From Streptococcus halotolerans (GTDB lineage Bacteria; Bacillota; Bacilli; Lactobacillales; Streptococcaceae), in NCBI RefSeq assembly GCF_001598035.1, contig NZ_CP014835.1, positions 62,001 to 126,000 on the forward strand: a stretch of 64,000 nt of DNA, written 5' to 3'. Shown piece after piece: positions 1-8,006 of the stretch. A program made the translations under genes and the position numbers. The notes under the pieces were generated by a model. It did not search any database and had not been told where the DNA came from. It was given only the letters and a program-made list of their open reading frames with translations. Position 1 is the stretch's first letter. The number at the start of each line of letters is the position of its first letter.

Positions 1-1032
1 GCTGCCCATAATGCTGGAGTAACAGTTGCTATCGTTGGGATTAGTAATAAAACTCACAGCGAGAACAAAAAGCTCATCTTTACAGAAACGCAAGAAAGAA
101 TGGAAGCTGACCTCATCTCGCCTTATCTTACAAAAGCAAAGGAAACTGTGTTGGTGAGGAGTAAGAGACAGCCTATTTCAGATTTACCAGCTATGGTATT
201 TGGTAGTATGCCACGTGATGGTGGATATTTGCTGATTGAAAATAAACAAAAATATTTGGAGATTATTGACAGAAATCCAGAACTCAAGTCTTTTATCAAA
301 CAGTATGTAGGGAGTGAAGAATTTATCAATAATAAAGTTAGATACTGTTTTTGGCTTAATGAATGTCAATACCAACAGGTTAAAGACAATTCTATTATTC
401 AACAGAGGGTTTCCAATGTCCGAAATAGTAGATTAGCAAGTTCTGCTTTATCAACTCAATTAGCAGCAGAGTATCCATATGCGTTTGTACAAAAAGGAGA
501 GTGGGAAAAGGCCTATCAAGATTATTTGAATTCAGATGAAACAGAATTTTTGCAAATCATCGTCCCAGCTGTGTCTTCTGAAAATCGTGATTATGTTCCT
601 ATGGGATTTGTAGGAGAAGAAACTATTGTATCTAACGCAACTTATGTGATTTACAACGCCCCTATCTATCTTCTAGGCTTACTTCAATCTCATCTCCACA
701 TGGTCTGGTTGCGTGCGATTGGAGGAAAATTAGAGACACGGTATCGTTACTCGGCAGGACTGGTCTATAATACTTTTCCAGTACCAGACTTATCAACCCA
801 TCGGAAGAATAGAATAGAAGATAAAGTCTGGGAGATTTTGGATTTACGAGAAGAGTTGGGAGGCACTCTTGCAGACTTGTATCATCGTGACACCATGCCT
901 GAAGTGTTGAGGCAAGCACATCAAGAGCTGGACGAGCTGGTTGAAAAAGCCTACAAGGAAACACCATTTAGAAATGATGAGGAACGTCTTAGTCATCTTC
1001 TCAAGCGCTATAAGGAGATGACAGATGAGTAA
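1..1032 (+). CDS. DNA methyltransferase of class I SAM-dependent/Eco57I type, C-terminal part
   Basis: The reading frame is open from base 1, so the gene starts before the window; the first in-frame ATG (100) is internal. Only the C-terminal 343 residues are visible. The opening residues contain NAGVTVAIVGISN, a stretch I associate with the post-catalytic part of large Eco57I/N6-adenine methylases. The rest (a W/Y-rich middle and a helical C-terminus rich in E/L/K) fits a target-recognition domain. The NPPY catalytic motif and SAM-binding loop would lie upstream and cannot be checked. Its stop overlaps the start of the helicase gene (ATGAGTAA), so the two are probably co-translated. Likely role: base modification in a restriction or defence cassette. 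The family call rests on the C-terminal pattern only. Confidence 0.7.
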   Translation, partial: AAHNAGVTVAIVGISNKTHSENKKLIFTETQERMEADLISPYLTKAKETVLVRSKRQPISDLPAMVFGSMPRDGGYLLIENKQKYLEIIDRNPELKSFIKQYVGSEEFINNKVRYCFWLNECQYQQVKDNSIIQQRVSNVRNSRLASSALSTQLAAEYPYAFVQKGEWEKAYQDYLNSDETEFLQIIVPAVSSENRDYVPMGFVGEETIVSNATYVIYNAPIYLLGLLQSHLHMVWLRAIGGKLETRYRYSAGLVYNTFPVPDLSTHRKNRIEDKVWEILDLREELGGTLADLYHRDTMPEVLRQAHQELDELVEKAYKETPFRNDEERLSHLLKRYKEMTDE

Positions 1033-2947
1033 AGTTTTTGAAGTTTCGTACGGTCAGAAAAAGACCTCCGTTAATACCAATGAACTAGGGATGCGGGAGA
1101 TGCAGGCGCGTGTGTATGAAAAGCGTGCTAGCCGCCATCTCTTGGTCAAAGCACCGCCAGCTTCTGGCAAATCACGCGCTCTAATGTTTATCGCCCTTGA
1201 TAAGCTGAAAAATCAAGGCTTAAAAAAAGCGATTATTGCAGTACCTGAACGGTCCATTGGTAAGTCCTTTCGATCAACCAAACTATCCCAGTACGGCTAT
1301 TATTGGGACTGGGTCGTTAAAGAGGAGAATAATCTAACCACTGCAGGAACAGCTAGAAGCAAAGTGACTGCCTTTGTCAACTTCATGGACTCAGAAGATT
1401 CGACAGATGACGTTCTCATCTGTACCCATGCGACACTTCGCTTTGCTTCAGAGCAGCTAGATGTCAGTAGTTTTGATGGTTGCCTCCTTGCTATTGACGA
1501 GTTTCATCATGTGTCTCAAGATGATAATTCTGTTTTAGGTAATGTTCTTAGAGAAGTCCTTCAAAAGTCCACGGCTCACGTCTTTGCCATGACAGGTTCC
1601 TACTTTCGAGGAGATAGCATTCCTATTCTTGAGCCAGCTGATGAGGCACGTTTTAACCGTGTGACCTATACTTATTACGAGCAGTTGGAAGGCTATCAGT
1701 ATCTTAAATCTTTTGGAATGACTTATAAATTCTATCGAGGACGCTATCTTGATGCTTTGCCTGATTTGGTAGCTGACTTTATTGATAAAAAGACAATTAT
1801 CCATATTCCTAATGTTAATTCTGGCGAATCAACCAAAGACAAATATGGTGAAGTGGATGAGATTTTGGATCTTCTTGGGGACTATCTCAGAAAAGATGAA
1901 CATGGCATTATCCATCTAAGAACATCTACTGGAAAGATTTTAAAAATTGCTGACTTAGTTACCGAAGAGGGGCGTGATATCGTGGCATCCTATCTCGATA
2001 GTATGACTGAACTGGATGATTTGGATATGATTATCGCTCTGGGTATGGCAAAAGAAGGATTTGACTGGCCCTTTGCGGAGTATGCCTTGACTATAGGATA
2101 TCGGTCTAGCTTGACTGAAATTGTTCAGATTATCGGACGAGTGACTAGGGACTCAAGCAATAAGACAGAGGCTATTTTTACAAACCTCATAGCTGAACCA
2201 GATGCCGAAGATAGTGAGGTGCAATATTCTGTTAATAATATCATGAAAGCTATTACAGCTAGTCTTCTCATGGAAAATGTCTTATCCCCATCTTTTACCT
2301 TTAAAACTAAAGATCGAAAAGATCAAAAAGCTAAAGGAGCAGAGATTTTTATCAAAGGACTAGCCAAACCGTCAACACCTCAGGTGGAACAAATTATCCA
2401 ACAGGATTTAATAGAGCTTAAGGCGTCAACCTTGCAAGATGAAGTGGTTCAGGCAGCTATCGCAGCTGGTGCTGATAGCAAGGTCATTAACAAACAGTTA
2501 ATCCCTCGTGTGATCGCAACGCAATACCCTCAACTCACTCAAACTGAAGTTGAAGAAATCAGGCAGCATCTCGTTGCTGACCTTAACTTATCAAATGCGA
2601 CACGAGATAAAGAGAACAATCAATTGCTTAAAATGGCAGATAAATTTGTCAATATTGATGAGTTAGACATTGATTTGATTGATAAGGTTAATCCCTTTCA
2701 ACGGGCTTACGAGGTGCTTTCTCGTGGCGTAGATAGTAGGACCTTAAGTCTAATTGCCCGTGTTTTTGATAGTAAAAAGGTAGAGTTTACTGAAGATGAA
2801 TTGCGCATGCTTTATCCTAAAATCAAGGCTTTTCAGGCAAAACATGGGCGCTCGCCACAGCGAAATGCCAAGGCAATAGATGAACAACGTCTCTATTTTG
2901 CCCTTGCCAAACTAGAGCAACTTCGTCAGGAAAGGAGAAATGGTTAA
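1025..2947 (+). CDS. SF2 DEAD/DEAH-like helicase of restriction/defence cassette
   Basis: The product is 640 aa. Visible superfamily 2 motifs in order: Walker A APPASGKS (residues 43-50), Walker B with DEFHH at about 158, motif III-like MTGS at about 192, motif V region GMAKEGFDW at about 341, and motif VI QIIGRVTRD at about 368-376. This gives two RecA-like domains, followed by about 260 residues of alpha-helical C-terminus. The last 45 residues contain a GRSPQ...L...L motif that recurs in the next gene. No nuclease motif is seen in the protein itself. Start ATG 1025 overlaps the methyltransferase stop by 8 nt, and the stop shares one base with the next ATG (TAATG), so translation is coupled both ways. 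Inferred role: ATP-driven DNA translocation or remodelling with the methyltransferase and GIY-YIG nuclease. Confidence 0.85.
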   Translation: MSKVFEVSYGQKKTSVNTNELGMREMQARVYEKRASRHLLVKAPPASGKSRALMFIALDKLKNQGLKKAIIAVPERSIGKSFRSTKLSQYGYYWDWVVKEENNLTTAGTARSKVTAFVNFMDSEDSTDDVLICTHATLRFASEQLDVSSFDGCLLAIDEFHHVSQDDNSVLGNVLREVLQKSTAHVFAMTGSYFRGDSIPILEPADEARFNRVTYTYYEQLEGYQYLKSFGMTYKFYRGRYLDALPDLVADFIDKKTIIHIPNVNSGESTKDKYGEVDEILDLLGDYLRKDEHGIIHLRTSTGKILKIADLVTEEGRDIVASYLDSMTELDDLDMIIALGMAKEGFDWPFAEYALTIGYRSSLTEIVQIIGRVTRDSSNKTEAIFTNLIAEPDAEDSEVQYSVNNIMKAITASLLMENVLSPSFTFKTKDRKDQKAKGAEIFIKGLAKPSTPQVEQIIQQDLIELKASTLQDEVVQAAIAAGADSKVINKQLIPRVIATQYPQLTQTEVEEIRQHLVADLNLSNATRDKENNQLLKMADKFVNIDELDIDLIDKVNPFQRAYEVLSRGVDSRTLSLIARVFDSKKVEFTEDELRMLYPKIKAFQAKHGRSPQRNAKAIDEQRLYFALAKLEQLRQERRNG

Positions 2948-3231
2948 TGACCAATTTTGCGACATTAGAGGATATCTTCACTGATCCTGATTTTGAAGGA
3001 TTGGTGGCTGGAATTAAAACAGCCCCCATCAATCGTAGAGACCCTGAAATTGAAAAATTTATGGAAATCATTGATTGGGTTAAAAACAATGGTCGAGAAC
3101 CACAGAAAACCATTAACATGGCAGAGCGCTCCCTTTTTTCACGTCTTAAAGGAATTCGTAACAGCGAAGAAAGACGGGCTAAGGTTTTAGCTTATGATAC
3201 AATAGGTTTGTTGGGAGAAAACCATGATTGA
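2947..3231 (+). CDS. 94-aa helicase-cassette protein with GRxPQ module
   Basis: I do not recognise a named family. It starts at the A of the helicase stop (TAATG) and its stop overlaps the next start by 8 nt (ATGATTGA), so it is embedded in a tightly coupled operon and almost certainly expressed. Residues about 38-78 contain WVKNNGREPQK followed by ERSLFSRLKGIR and EERR. The helicase C-terminus has the same layout (HGRSPQR, then EQRLYFALAKLEQLR and QERR). It therefore looks like a free-standing copy of that helical module. It is acidic, with no membrane segment or catalytic motif. It may be a linker or adaptor joining helicase and nuclease. Confidence 0.75.
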   Translation: MTNFATLEDIFTDPDFEGLVAGIKTAPINRRDPEIEKFMEIIDWVKNNGREPQKTINMAERSLFSRLKGIRNSEERRAKVLAYDTIGLLGENHD

Positions 3232-4090
3232 TTTGGATGACATTTTAAATGACGATAGTCTTTTCGAAGATTTTGAATCGGATGATAGCTTATTCAACAC
3301 TAAACGTTATCGCCGAACAGTAACAGCTGCAGATAAAGTGGCAACACGTCAGCGGGTTAAGTCTGGTTTTGATTACTATCAGAGACTTTTTCAAGCCGTA
3401 CAAGCTGATATTGCTAGTGGCAAACGACAGATTATCTCTATCTCAAAGGTTGAGATTAGTCAAAAAAGTCCGATTAAACAGGGCAATTTTTACATTGACA
3501 ATGGTATCATGCTTTACGTCAATAAGATTTACAATCCCAAAAATGGTCAGGAAGTTTCCGAATCTACCAATCGAAAGTATAAGGTTCATACTGTCTATGC
3601 CAATGGAACAGAAAACCATATTTGGCTCTTGAGTTTGATTTCCTCTTTGTATGACAAAAAACGCTCTGGTCAATTAGTGACGGAGCGTTTGGAAGACATT
3701 TCACTATTGAGTAATCAAGAGACGGATTATCGGACAACAGGCTATATATACGTGGTGAAGTATGCTGGGCAAGATCAACAATTGTTGCAAATGAAAAATC
3801 TCTATAAAATTGGTGTTGCCACTAATATCAAGCAACGTTTGGCAAATACCGTTAATGAAGCAACTTACCTCTTTGCACCGGTTACTTTAGTAAAATCTTT
3901 TGAAATCCAAAATATCGATGCTAGAAAAATAGAAACATATTTGCATCATACTTTAGCTGACAAAAGAATTGAATTATCGACAATTTCACCGCGAGGAAAA
4001 GAAATTAAGATAAATGAGTGGTTTATTGTCAATTTAGATGAAATTGATTCGATTATCAATAAAATGATAGTTGAGGTGCAAAAGCAGTAA
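3224..4090 (+). CDS. GIY-YIG nuclease family protein (T5orf172-like)
   Basis: The product is 288 aa. The N-terminal ~40 residues are strongly acidic (DLDDILNDDSLFEDFESDD). A middle region of unknown fold follows. From about residue 173 comes a GIY-YIG-type domain: GYIYVVKYAG (first strand), LYKIGVATNIKQRL (YIG-like strand plus the conserved Arg helix), then a Glu-bearing helix (ARKIETYLHH) and a final NEWF strand. This matches the T5orf172/Mug113 branch, whose members are predicted metal-dependent endonucleases. It is the last gene of the coupled cassette and supplies the only nuclease-like domain seen. Cleavage activity is inferred from family, not shown. Confidence 0.8.
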   Translation: MIDLDDILNDDSLFEDFESDDSLFNTKRYRRTVTAADKVATRQRVKSGFDYYQRLFQAVQADIASGKRQIISISKVEISQKSPIKQGNFYIDNGIMLYVNKIYNPKNGQEVSESTNRKYKVHTVYANGTENHIWLLSLISSLYDKKRSGQLVTERLEDISLLSNQETDYRTTGYIYVVKYAGQDQQLLQMKNLYKIGVATNIKQRLANTVNEATYLFAPVTLVKSFEIQNIDARKIETYLHHTLADKRIELSTISPRGKEIKINEWFIVNLDEIDSIINKMIVEVQKQ

Positions 4091-4436
4091 AAAGCTGAAA
4101 ATAATAAAGTGGTATATAGCCAGTCTTAAGCATAAAAAACAAGGGGGAGAAATGAAAAAGGTGGATGTGGACAATTAAAACATAGAGTGGTTAAGCAATT
4201 GGAAATGACTAAAGATACGGTCCACAGTGTATGACGGAAAATCTTAGAAGAATAAACAGTGAAATGAGATGTTCAGCTACCTTGAACAAATACATATACT
4301 TTAATCAAGCGGCTAACTGACCAAGATGATTTGAATGGAGGTATGAAGAAGTGAAATACAAACTTTATGATGATGTTGATGATACTTTGACTATGGCTTT
4401 GAAGAATTTTATGATGATGAAGAATAGGGTGACACT
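4091..4436 (+). other. Degraded AT-rich stretch after the cassette
   Basis: No intact gene. A short ATG frame with a GGGGGAG-type ribosome site starts near 4152 and stops after about ten codons. Further on, a D/E/Y-rich tail (GFEEFYDDEE) ends at a TAG near 4428, in a frame already closed by an upstream stop. The 12-mer AAAAGGTGGATG occurs at about 4155 and again at about 4517 inside the next gene, which suggests a broken paralogue. I read this as remnants of accessory genes. Confidence 0.4.
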
Positions 4437-5000
4437 ATGGAATGGGATGTAATAATTATTGTAAGTATATGTTTATTTATATATAAAGGTATTATTTACC
4501 TTTTTCATCCACCAAAAAAGGTGGATGAAAAACCTTGGGAAAAGTATGGAATAGAAACCTTGCCAAATGGTGAACCCCCAGTGGGAATTTATGTTTCAGG
4601 CGACACTTGGCCATATGAAAGTGTATTTCCCTATTATTATAAAACTAAGGAAGAATTTTATGGGATTGATGGTCATTTTTTTAGCAGCTTACCTATGGAT
4701 GGTAAGAAAATATATATAGATTTATCAACAGGGATGTCATATATAGAGCATGACCATAGGCTTATCGCAGGTAGGATTGAGAGACCTAAAGATTTTATGG
4801 CTATTGGTAGGGTTAAAACTGACTATGAACTAGAAAAAGAGAAAAGGAAACTAATTAAAAATTGGTATAAAGAGATGGATGCGATTAAAGATGAAATCCT
4901 TTACGATGAAGTTATAACTGAAAGAGATAAAGAAAAATTAATGAAACAATGGAAAAATAAATTGGGGAAAGGTAAATATGAATCTACTAAACTTGACTAG
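4437..5000 (+). CDS. Hypothetical membrane-anchored protein
   Basis: The product is 187 aa and is not a family I recognise. Residues about 4-22 form one hydrophobic segment (DVIIIVSICLFIYKGIIYLF). The following domain is rich in Y, P and G (about 35-120), and the C-terminus is charged and helical (about 125-187, many K/E). One membrane anchor with a cytoplasmic or extracellular soluble part is the simplest topology. No strong ribosome-binding site precedes ATG 4437 (GGGTGACACT only). AT content is higher than in the core genes, consistent with acquired DNA next to the defence-like cassette. It overlaps a 43-codon frame at its 3' end. Confidence 0.55.
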   Translation: MEWDVIIIVSICLFIYKGIIYLFHPPKKVDEKPWEKYGIETLPNGEPPVGIYVSGDTWPYESVFPYYYKTKEEFYGIDGHFFSSLPMDGKKIYIDLSTGMSYIEHDHRLIAGRIERPKDFMAIGRVKTDYELEKEKRKLIKNWYKEMDAIKDEILYDEVITERDKEKLMKQWKNKLGKGKYESTKLD

Positions 5001-5109
5001 TCATGATATTGTGATTTTTGATTGGAACACTAACAAACCAATTAAGACTATTAAAAAGACTGAACATATTTTAAGCGCACAAAAACGTGTAGATTGGCAC
5101 GCCCCCTAG
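4978..5109 (+). CDS. Small 43-aa protein, possibly truncated
   Basis: ATG 4978 has a good ribosome-binding site (GGGGAAAGG, about 6 nt upstream) and lies inside the 3' end of the preceding gene, offset in frame. The product begins MNLLNLTSHDIVIFD. That opening resembles small phage- or plasmid-associated proteins starting with an 'LNLTPHDI' strand, which are usually longer. The TAG at 5107 falls in a CCCCTAGAGGGG hairpin, so the frame may be a truncated N-terminus. The similarity is from memory and weak. Confidence 0.4.
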   Translation: MNLLNLTSHDIVIFDWNTNKPIKTIKKTEHILSAQKRVDWHAP

Positions 5110-5211
5110 AGGGGTAACTTAAAGATAAATTAGAGCTGTCCTCTATCTGTGCACACACTCAAAAAACCTTTTATGTATGGAAAGGATTTCCCCCCTCCAG
5201 AAATGATAGTA

Positions 5212-5961
5212 TCAAAAAACGGCACCTAAGTGGGTGTCGTTTTTGCTTGTCTTAATAAAGGTGATGATGGCGTTGACGATTTCTTGTCGTTGTTTAGTAT
5301 TGGAAATGCTAGCTTTGCCATCTTTGGCCTGCTTGCCGTAATCACCAAATCCAGCGTGATTACCCCTTTCAATGGTAGTGTAGCTAGTGTTTTTAGGTAA
5401 GCGTCTTTGAGCTTTTTGGTAGGATTTTTGATTGAGTACCTTGTCTTGACTGGCTCTAACAGATAAGACAGCTAAGTCCTTTTTGGACAAGTCCGTTTTA
5501 TCAGAAGGGTAACTAGCCAGTAGGATCAAGCCTTTGGTATCTGTTGAAAAATCCTCTACTGTTTGCGCAGCAATCACACCACCTAAGGAATGACCAGCTA
5601 GATAGACTGGAGCATGGGCTAGCTTATCCTTTAGTTGTTTAGCGCGATTACCAGATAAGATAGCAAGATTGAGAGGGGAATCAAGCAAGTAGACATCAAA
5701 CCTCTCTTTAGCAAGGTCAGCTGCGAGTGGCGCGTAAGCCTCTTCCTCAACAAGTGCCCCTTGAAAAAAGATTAGTGATGCTTGAGTTTTCCCTTTAGCC
5801 TTAAAATAAAGGCTGTGGTCAACTGGCTTGGCTTCTTGGGCCATTGTCTTAGCAGCTGGACTGGCTGTATAAGTTTTGTTTTGCAGTACAATCAAAAGAC
5901 CAGCTAGTAGTACCAATATTAGCAAACAAATGCTTAGAAGGATGTTCTTAAATCGTCTCAT
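5212..5961 (-). CDS. Membrane-anchored alpha/beta hydrolase
   Basis: The product is 249 aa. Residues about 7-26 are one hydrophobic helix (signal anchor), so the catalytic domain is probably outside the membrane. The alpha/beta hydrolase core is visible: nucleophile elbow AGHSLGG (Ser at about 123), an Asp candidate in RASQDKVL (about 171), and the catalytic His in GNHAGFGDYG (about 202). Substrate is unknown; a carboxylesterase or lipase-like role is likely. Its ATG overlaps the stop of the upstream metallo-hydrolase gene (ATGA), so the two form a coupled operon on the minus strand. The last nine codons lie inside the rho-independent terminator, which suggests the original stop was lost and the frame extended. 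Confidence 0.85.
   Translation of the reverse strand: MRRFKNILLSICLLILVLLAGLLIVLQNKTYTASPAAKTMAQEAKPVDHSLYFKAKGKTQASLIFFQGALVEEEAYAPLAADLAKERFDVYLLDSPLNLAILSGNRAKQLKDKLAHAPVYLAGHSLGGVIAAQTVEDFSTDTKGLILLASYPSDKTDLSKKDLAVLSVRASQDKVLNQKSYQKAQRRLPKNTSYTTIERGNHAGFGDYGKQAKDGKASISNTKQRQEIVNAIITFIKTSKNDTHLGAVF
5216..5244 (-). terminator. Bidirectional terminator overlapping hydrolase 3' end
   Basis: The stem AAAAACGRCACC / GGTGYCGTTTTT has a short loop, with A and T tracts on both sides. It contains the last codons and abuts the stop codon of the minus-strand hydrolase gene, and could also stop plus-strand transcription. Confidence 0.75.
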
Positions 5962-6593
5962 CGAAAGTAGGGGTTAAGATTTTTTTCGTGGGCAATGGTT
6001 GTGCTTTGACCATGGCCAGGGTTGACGGCGAAGTGATTGGGTTGCGTGAAGAGTTCTTGACGAATACCTGTGATTAGGTCGTCAAAATTCCCAGTGGGCA
6101 AGTCTGTTCGTCCGATGGTTTCTTTGAAGAGGGCATCACCGGAGAAAATAGTTTCTTCCTCAGCGAAGATAAAAGAGACACTGCCCCAAGAGTGACCAGG
6201 TGTTGGAACAACTGTGAACGCAAACTCCCCAATCTGGTAAGGTTGACGCAATTGAAATATCTGCTCAGCAGGCGCTACCACAACATCTTCTAAATCATCA
6301 TGACGAGGAAGTCCAGATAGGTTGTCTTCTGGGGATTGCAACCAAGAAGCTTCTTGCTCTGAGACATAAAGAGGCGGCTGGTTAAAATGCTCACGTACCG
6401 CTTCAACACTTAAAATATGGTCATAATGGGTATGAGTCAGCAGAATGGCTAGAACAGGCTTGTTCAAGTCTGTTAGGCGCTTCTCTATTTTTTCCCAATC
6501 GCTTCCAGGATCAATGACCAAAAGACCACTTTCAGTTTCTAATAAATAGGTATTTTCACCAGCTATGGTGTTAACAAGTTTGTGTGTTTTCAT
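5958..6593 (-). CDS. MBL-fold metallo-hydrolase (glyoxalase II-like)
   Basis: The product is 211 aa. The Zn-binding set is complete: THTHYDH (about 53-59), GHSWGS (His at about 134), FSGDALF (bridging Asp at about 153) and NPGHGQST (last His at about 194). This matches the hydroxyacylglutathione hydrolase-like branch of the metallo-beta-lactamase fold, cytoplasmic and without a signal peptide. The true substrate is unknown; streptococcal members are usually annotated only as MBL-fold hydrolases. It is first in a two-gene operon with the membrane hydrolase. An extended -10 lies only 6 nt before ATG, with no Shine-Dalgarno, so the mRNA may be leaderless. Confidence 0.9.
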   Translation of the reverse strand: MKTHKLVNTIAGENTYLLETESGLLVIDPGSDWEKIEKRLTDLNKPVLAILLTHTHYDHILSVEAVREHFNQPPLYVSEQEASWLQSPEDNLSGLPRHDDLEDVVVAPAEQIFQLRQPYQIGEFAFTVVPTPGHSWGSVSFIFAEEETIFSGDALFKETIGRTDLPTGNFDDLITGIRQELFTQPNHFAVNPGHGQSTTIAHEKNLNPYFR

Positions 6594-6599
6594 AGCAAT

Positions 6600-6608
6600 A
6601 GTGTATCA
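6600..6608 (-). promoter_or_regulatory. Extended -10 promoter of the MBL hydrolase gene
   Basis: On the minus strand the sequence reads TGATACACT, i.e. TG plus one base before TACACT, ending 6 nt before the ATG. No convincing -35 is seen. Confidence 0.55.
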
Positions 6609-6698
6609 AAAAAAGCCTTATCAGGGTATTTTGGACGATTATTTCTTTTGTTTTCTAAATTTTCAGAAAAATCAGTGGATTTTTCCAAGTGACTGTGT

Positions 6699-6704
6699 TA
6701 CAAT
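6699..6704 (+). promoter_or_regulatory. -10 element for the ATP-grasp/esterase operon
   Basis: TACAAT preceded by TGT gives an extended -10 (TGnTACAAT), 28 nt before the chosen ATG at 6733. Confidence 0.5.
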
Positions 6705-6732
6705 AACGCTAACACTTTTAAGAGGAGTTGTT

Positions 6733-7911
6733 ATGGCAGATAAATTGAATTTTGTAATGATTTCACCGCATTTTCCCGCTAATTTTGAGACCTTTGCTCA
6801 CCGTTTATATGAGAGCGGTATTAACACGCTGGGTATAGCGGATGTGCCCTATGAACAGTTATCAGAAGGTCTTCGACAACATTTGACTGAGTATTATCGT
6901 GTGGATGATATGCAGGATTATGATCAAGTTTACCGTGCGGTGGGTTATTTTGCTCATAAATATGGCCGGATCGATCGGGTAGAGTCGCATAATGAATTTT
7001 GGTTGGAGTTGGATGCTAGATTACGTACGGATTTTAATGTTTTTGGTTTTAAAAATGAGGACATGCTGGCGATTAAAACCAAACGCCAAATGAAGGAAGT
7101 CTTTCGTCGTCAAGGGTTAAAAGTGGCAGCTGGTGATACGTTTAAGACGGATCAGGAAGCTAAGGAGTTGGCTCAAAAACTTGGCTTTCCTATTATTGTC
7201 AAACCCAATTCAGGTGTTGGTGCCTCAGATACTTATAAGTTGACAAGAGCTGAAGAGTTGGCTCACTTTTTGGCTCAGCGCTCCTTGGATGTTGATTACA
7301 TCATGGAGGAGTTTATAGCTGGTGATATTATTACTTTTGATGGTTTGGCGGATCACGATGGCAGGATTGTTTTTTACTCTAGCTTAGAGCATTCAGAAGC
7401 AGTCTTAGACACTGTTGTCAACGGTACGGATATGTATTATTTCCTCCCTCGTGACATCGATCCTGAACTGGTTGCACTAGGTAAAAAGTGTGTCTCAGCT
7501 TTTAACATCAAAGAACGTTTCTTCCATTTTGAATTTTTCCGTATCAAGGAAACTGAAGAAATCATCCCGCTTGAAGTGAATTGTCGTCCGCCTGGTGGTT
7601 TAACGATTGACATGTGGAATTATGCTAATGATTTTGATATTTTTAAAGAATACGTCAACGTGGTCAAGGAAAATCGTTTTAAAGCTGACAGTCATCGACC
7701 TTACAATGTTTTCTATATTTCACGTCGTGATGATATGACCTATAAACACAGTCTAGATGAGATTCGTCATTACTTTGGTCAGCATCTGGTTACGATAGCT
7801 TCTGTTCCCGGAGTTTTTTCGGCTATTATGGGGAAAGACGGAATCATTGGCCGTTGCCCTGATCGAAAAACCATGAGGGACTTGATCCGTTATGCCCAAG
7901 AAAAGGTTTAG
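6733..7911 (+). CDS. ATP-grasp domain carboxylate-amine ligase family protein
   Basis: The product is 392 aa. ATG 6733 follows AAGAGGAG at good spacing, so an upstream in-frame start is rejected. The N-terminal pre-ATP-grasp part (1-105) is followed by an ATP-grasp fold: KTKRQMKEVFRRQGL, then GFPIIVKPNSGVGASDTYKL (lysine and glycine-rich loop), EEFIAGDIITFDG, and the metal-binding EVNCRPPGG near 290. Family members join a carboxylate to an amine or thiol with ATP hydrolysis, or resemble biotin carboxylase. The substrate cannot be deduced. The esterase gene follows 95 nt downstream on the same strand, a pairing consistent with a shared small-molecule pathway. Confidence 0.8.
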   Translation: MADKLNFVMISPHFPANFETFAHRLYESGINTLGIADVPYEQLSEGLRQHLTEYYRVDDMQDYDQVYRAVGYFAHKYGRIDRVESHNEFWLELDARLRTDFNVFGFKNEDMLAIKTKRQMKEVFRRQGLKVAAGDTFKTDQEAKELAQKLGFPIIVKPNSGVGASDTYKLTRAEELAHFLAQRSLDVDYIMEEFIAGDIITFDGLADHDGRIVFYSSLEHSEAVLDTVVNGTDMYYFLPRDIDPELVALGKKCVSAFNIKERFFHFEFFRIKETEEIIPLEVNCRPPGGLTIDMWNYANDFDIFKEYVNVVKENRFKADSHRPYNVFYISRRDDMTYKHSLDEIRHYFGQHLVTIASVPGVFSAIMGKDGIIGRCPDRKTMRDLIRYAQEKV

Positions 7912-8006
7912 GATTTTTCTAAAAGATGCTAAAACCTTGTTAATTGAACGCTTTGTCATTTAGTGATTGCTTTTTGACAACCATCCACACATTAGAAAGT
8001 CTTAAT

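Noticed and set aside
6565..6732. Upstream in-frame extension of the ATP-grasp gene.
   Set aside because: It overlaps the divergent gene and its promoter; ATG 6733 has a strong ribosome site.
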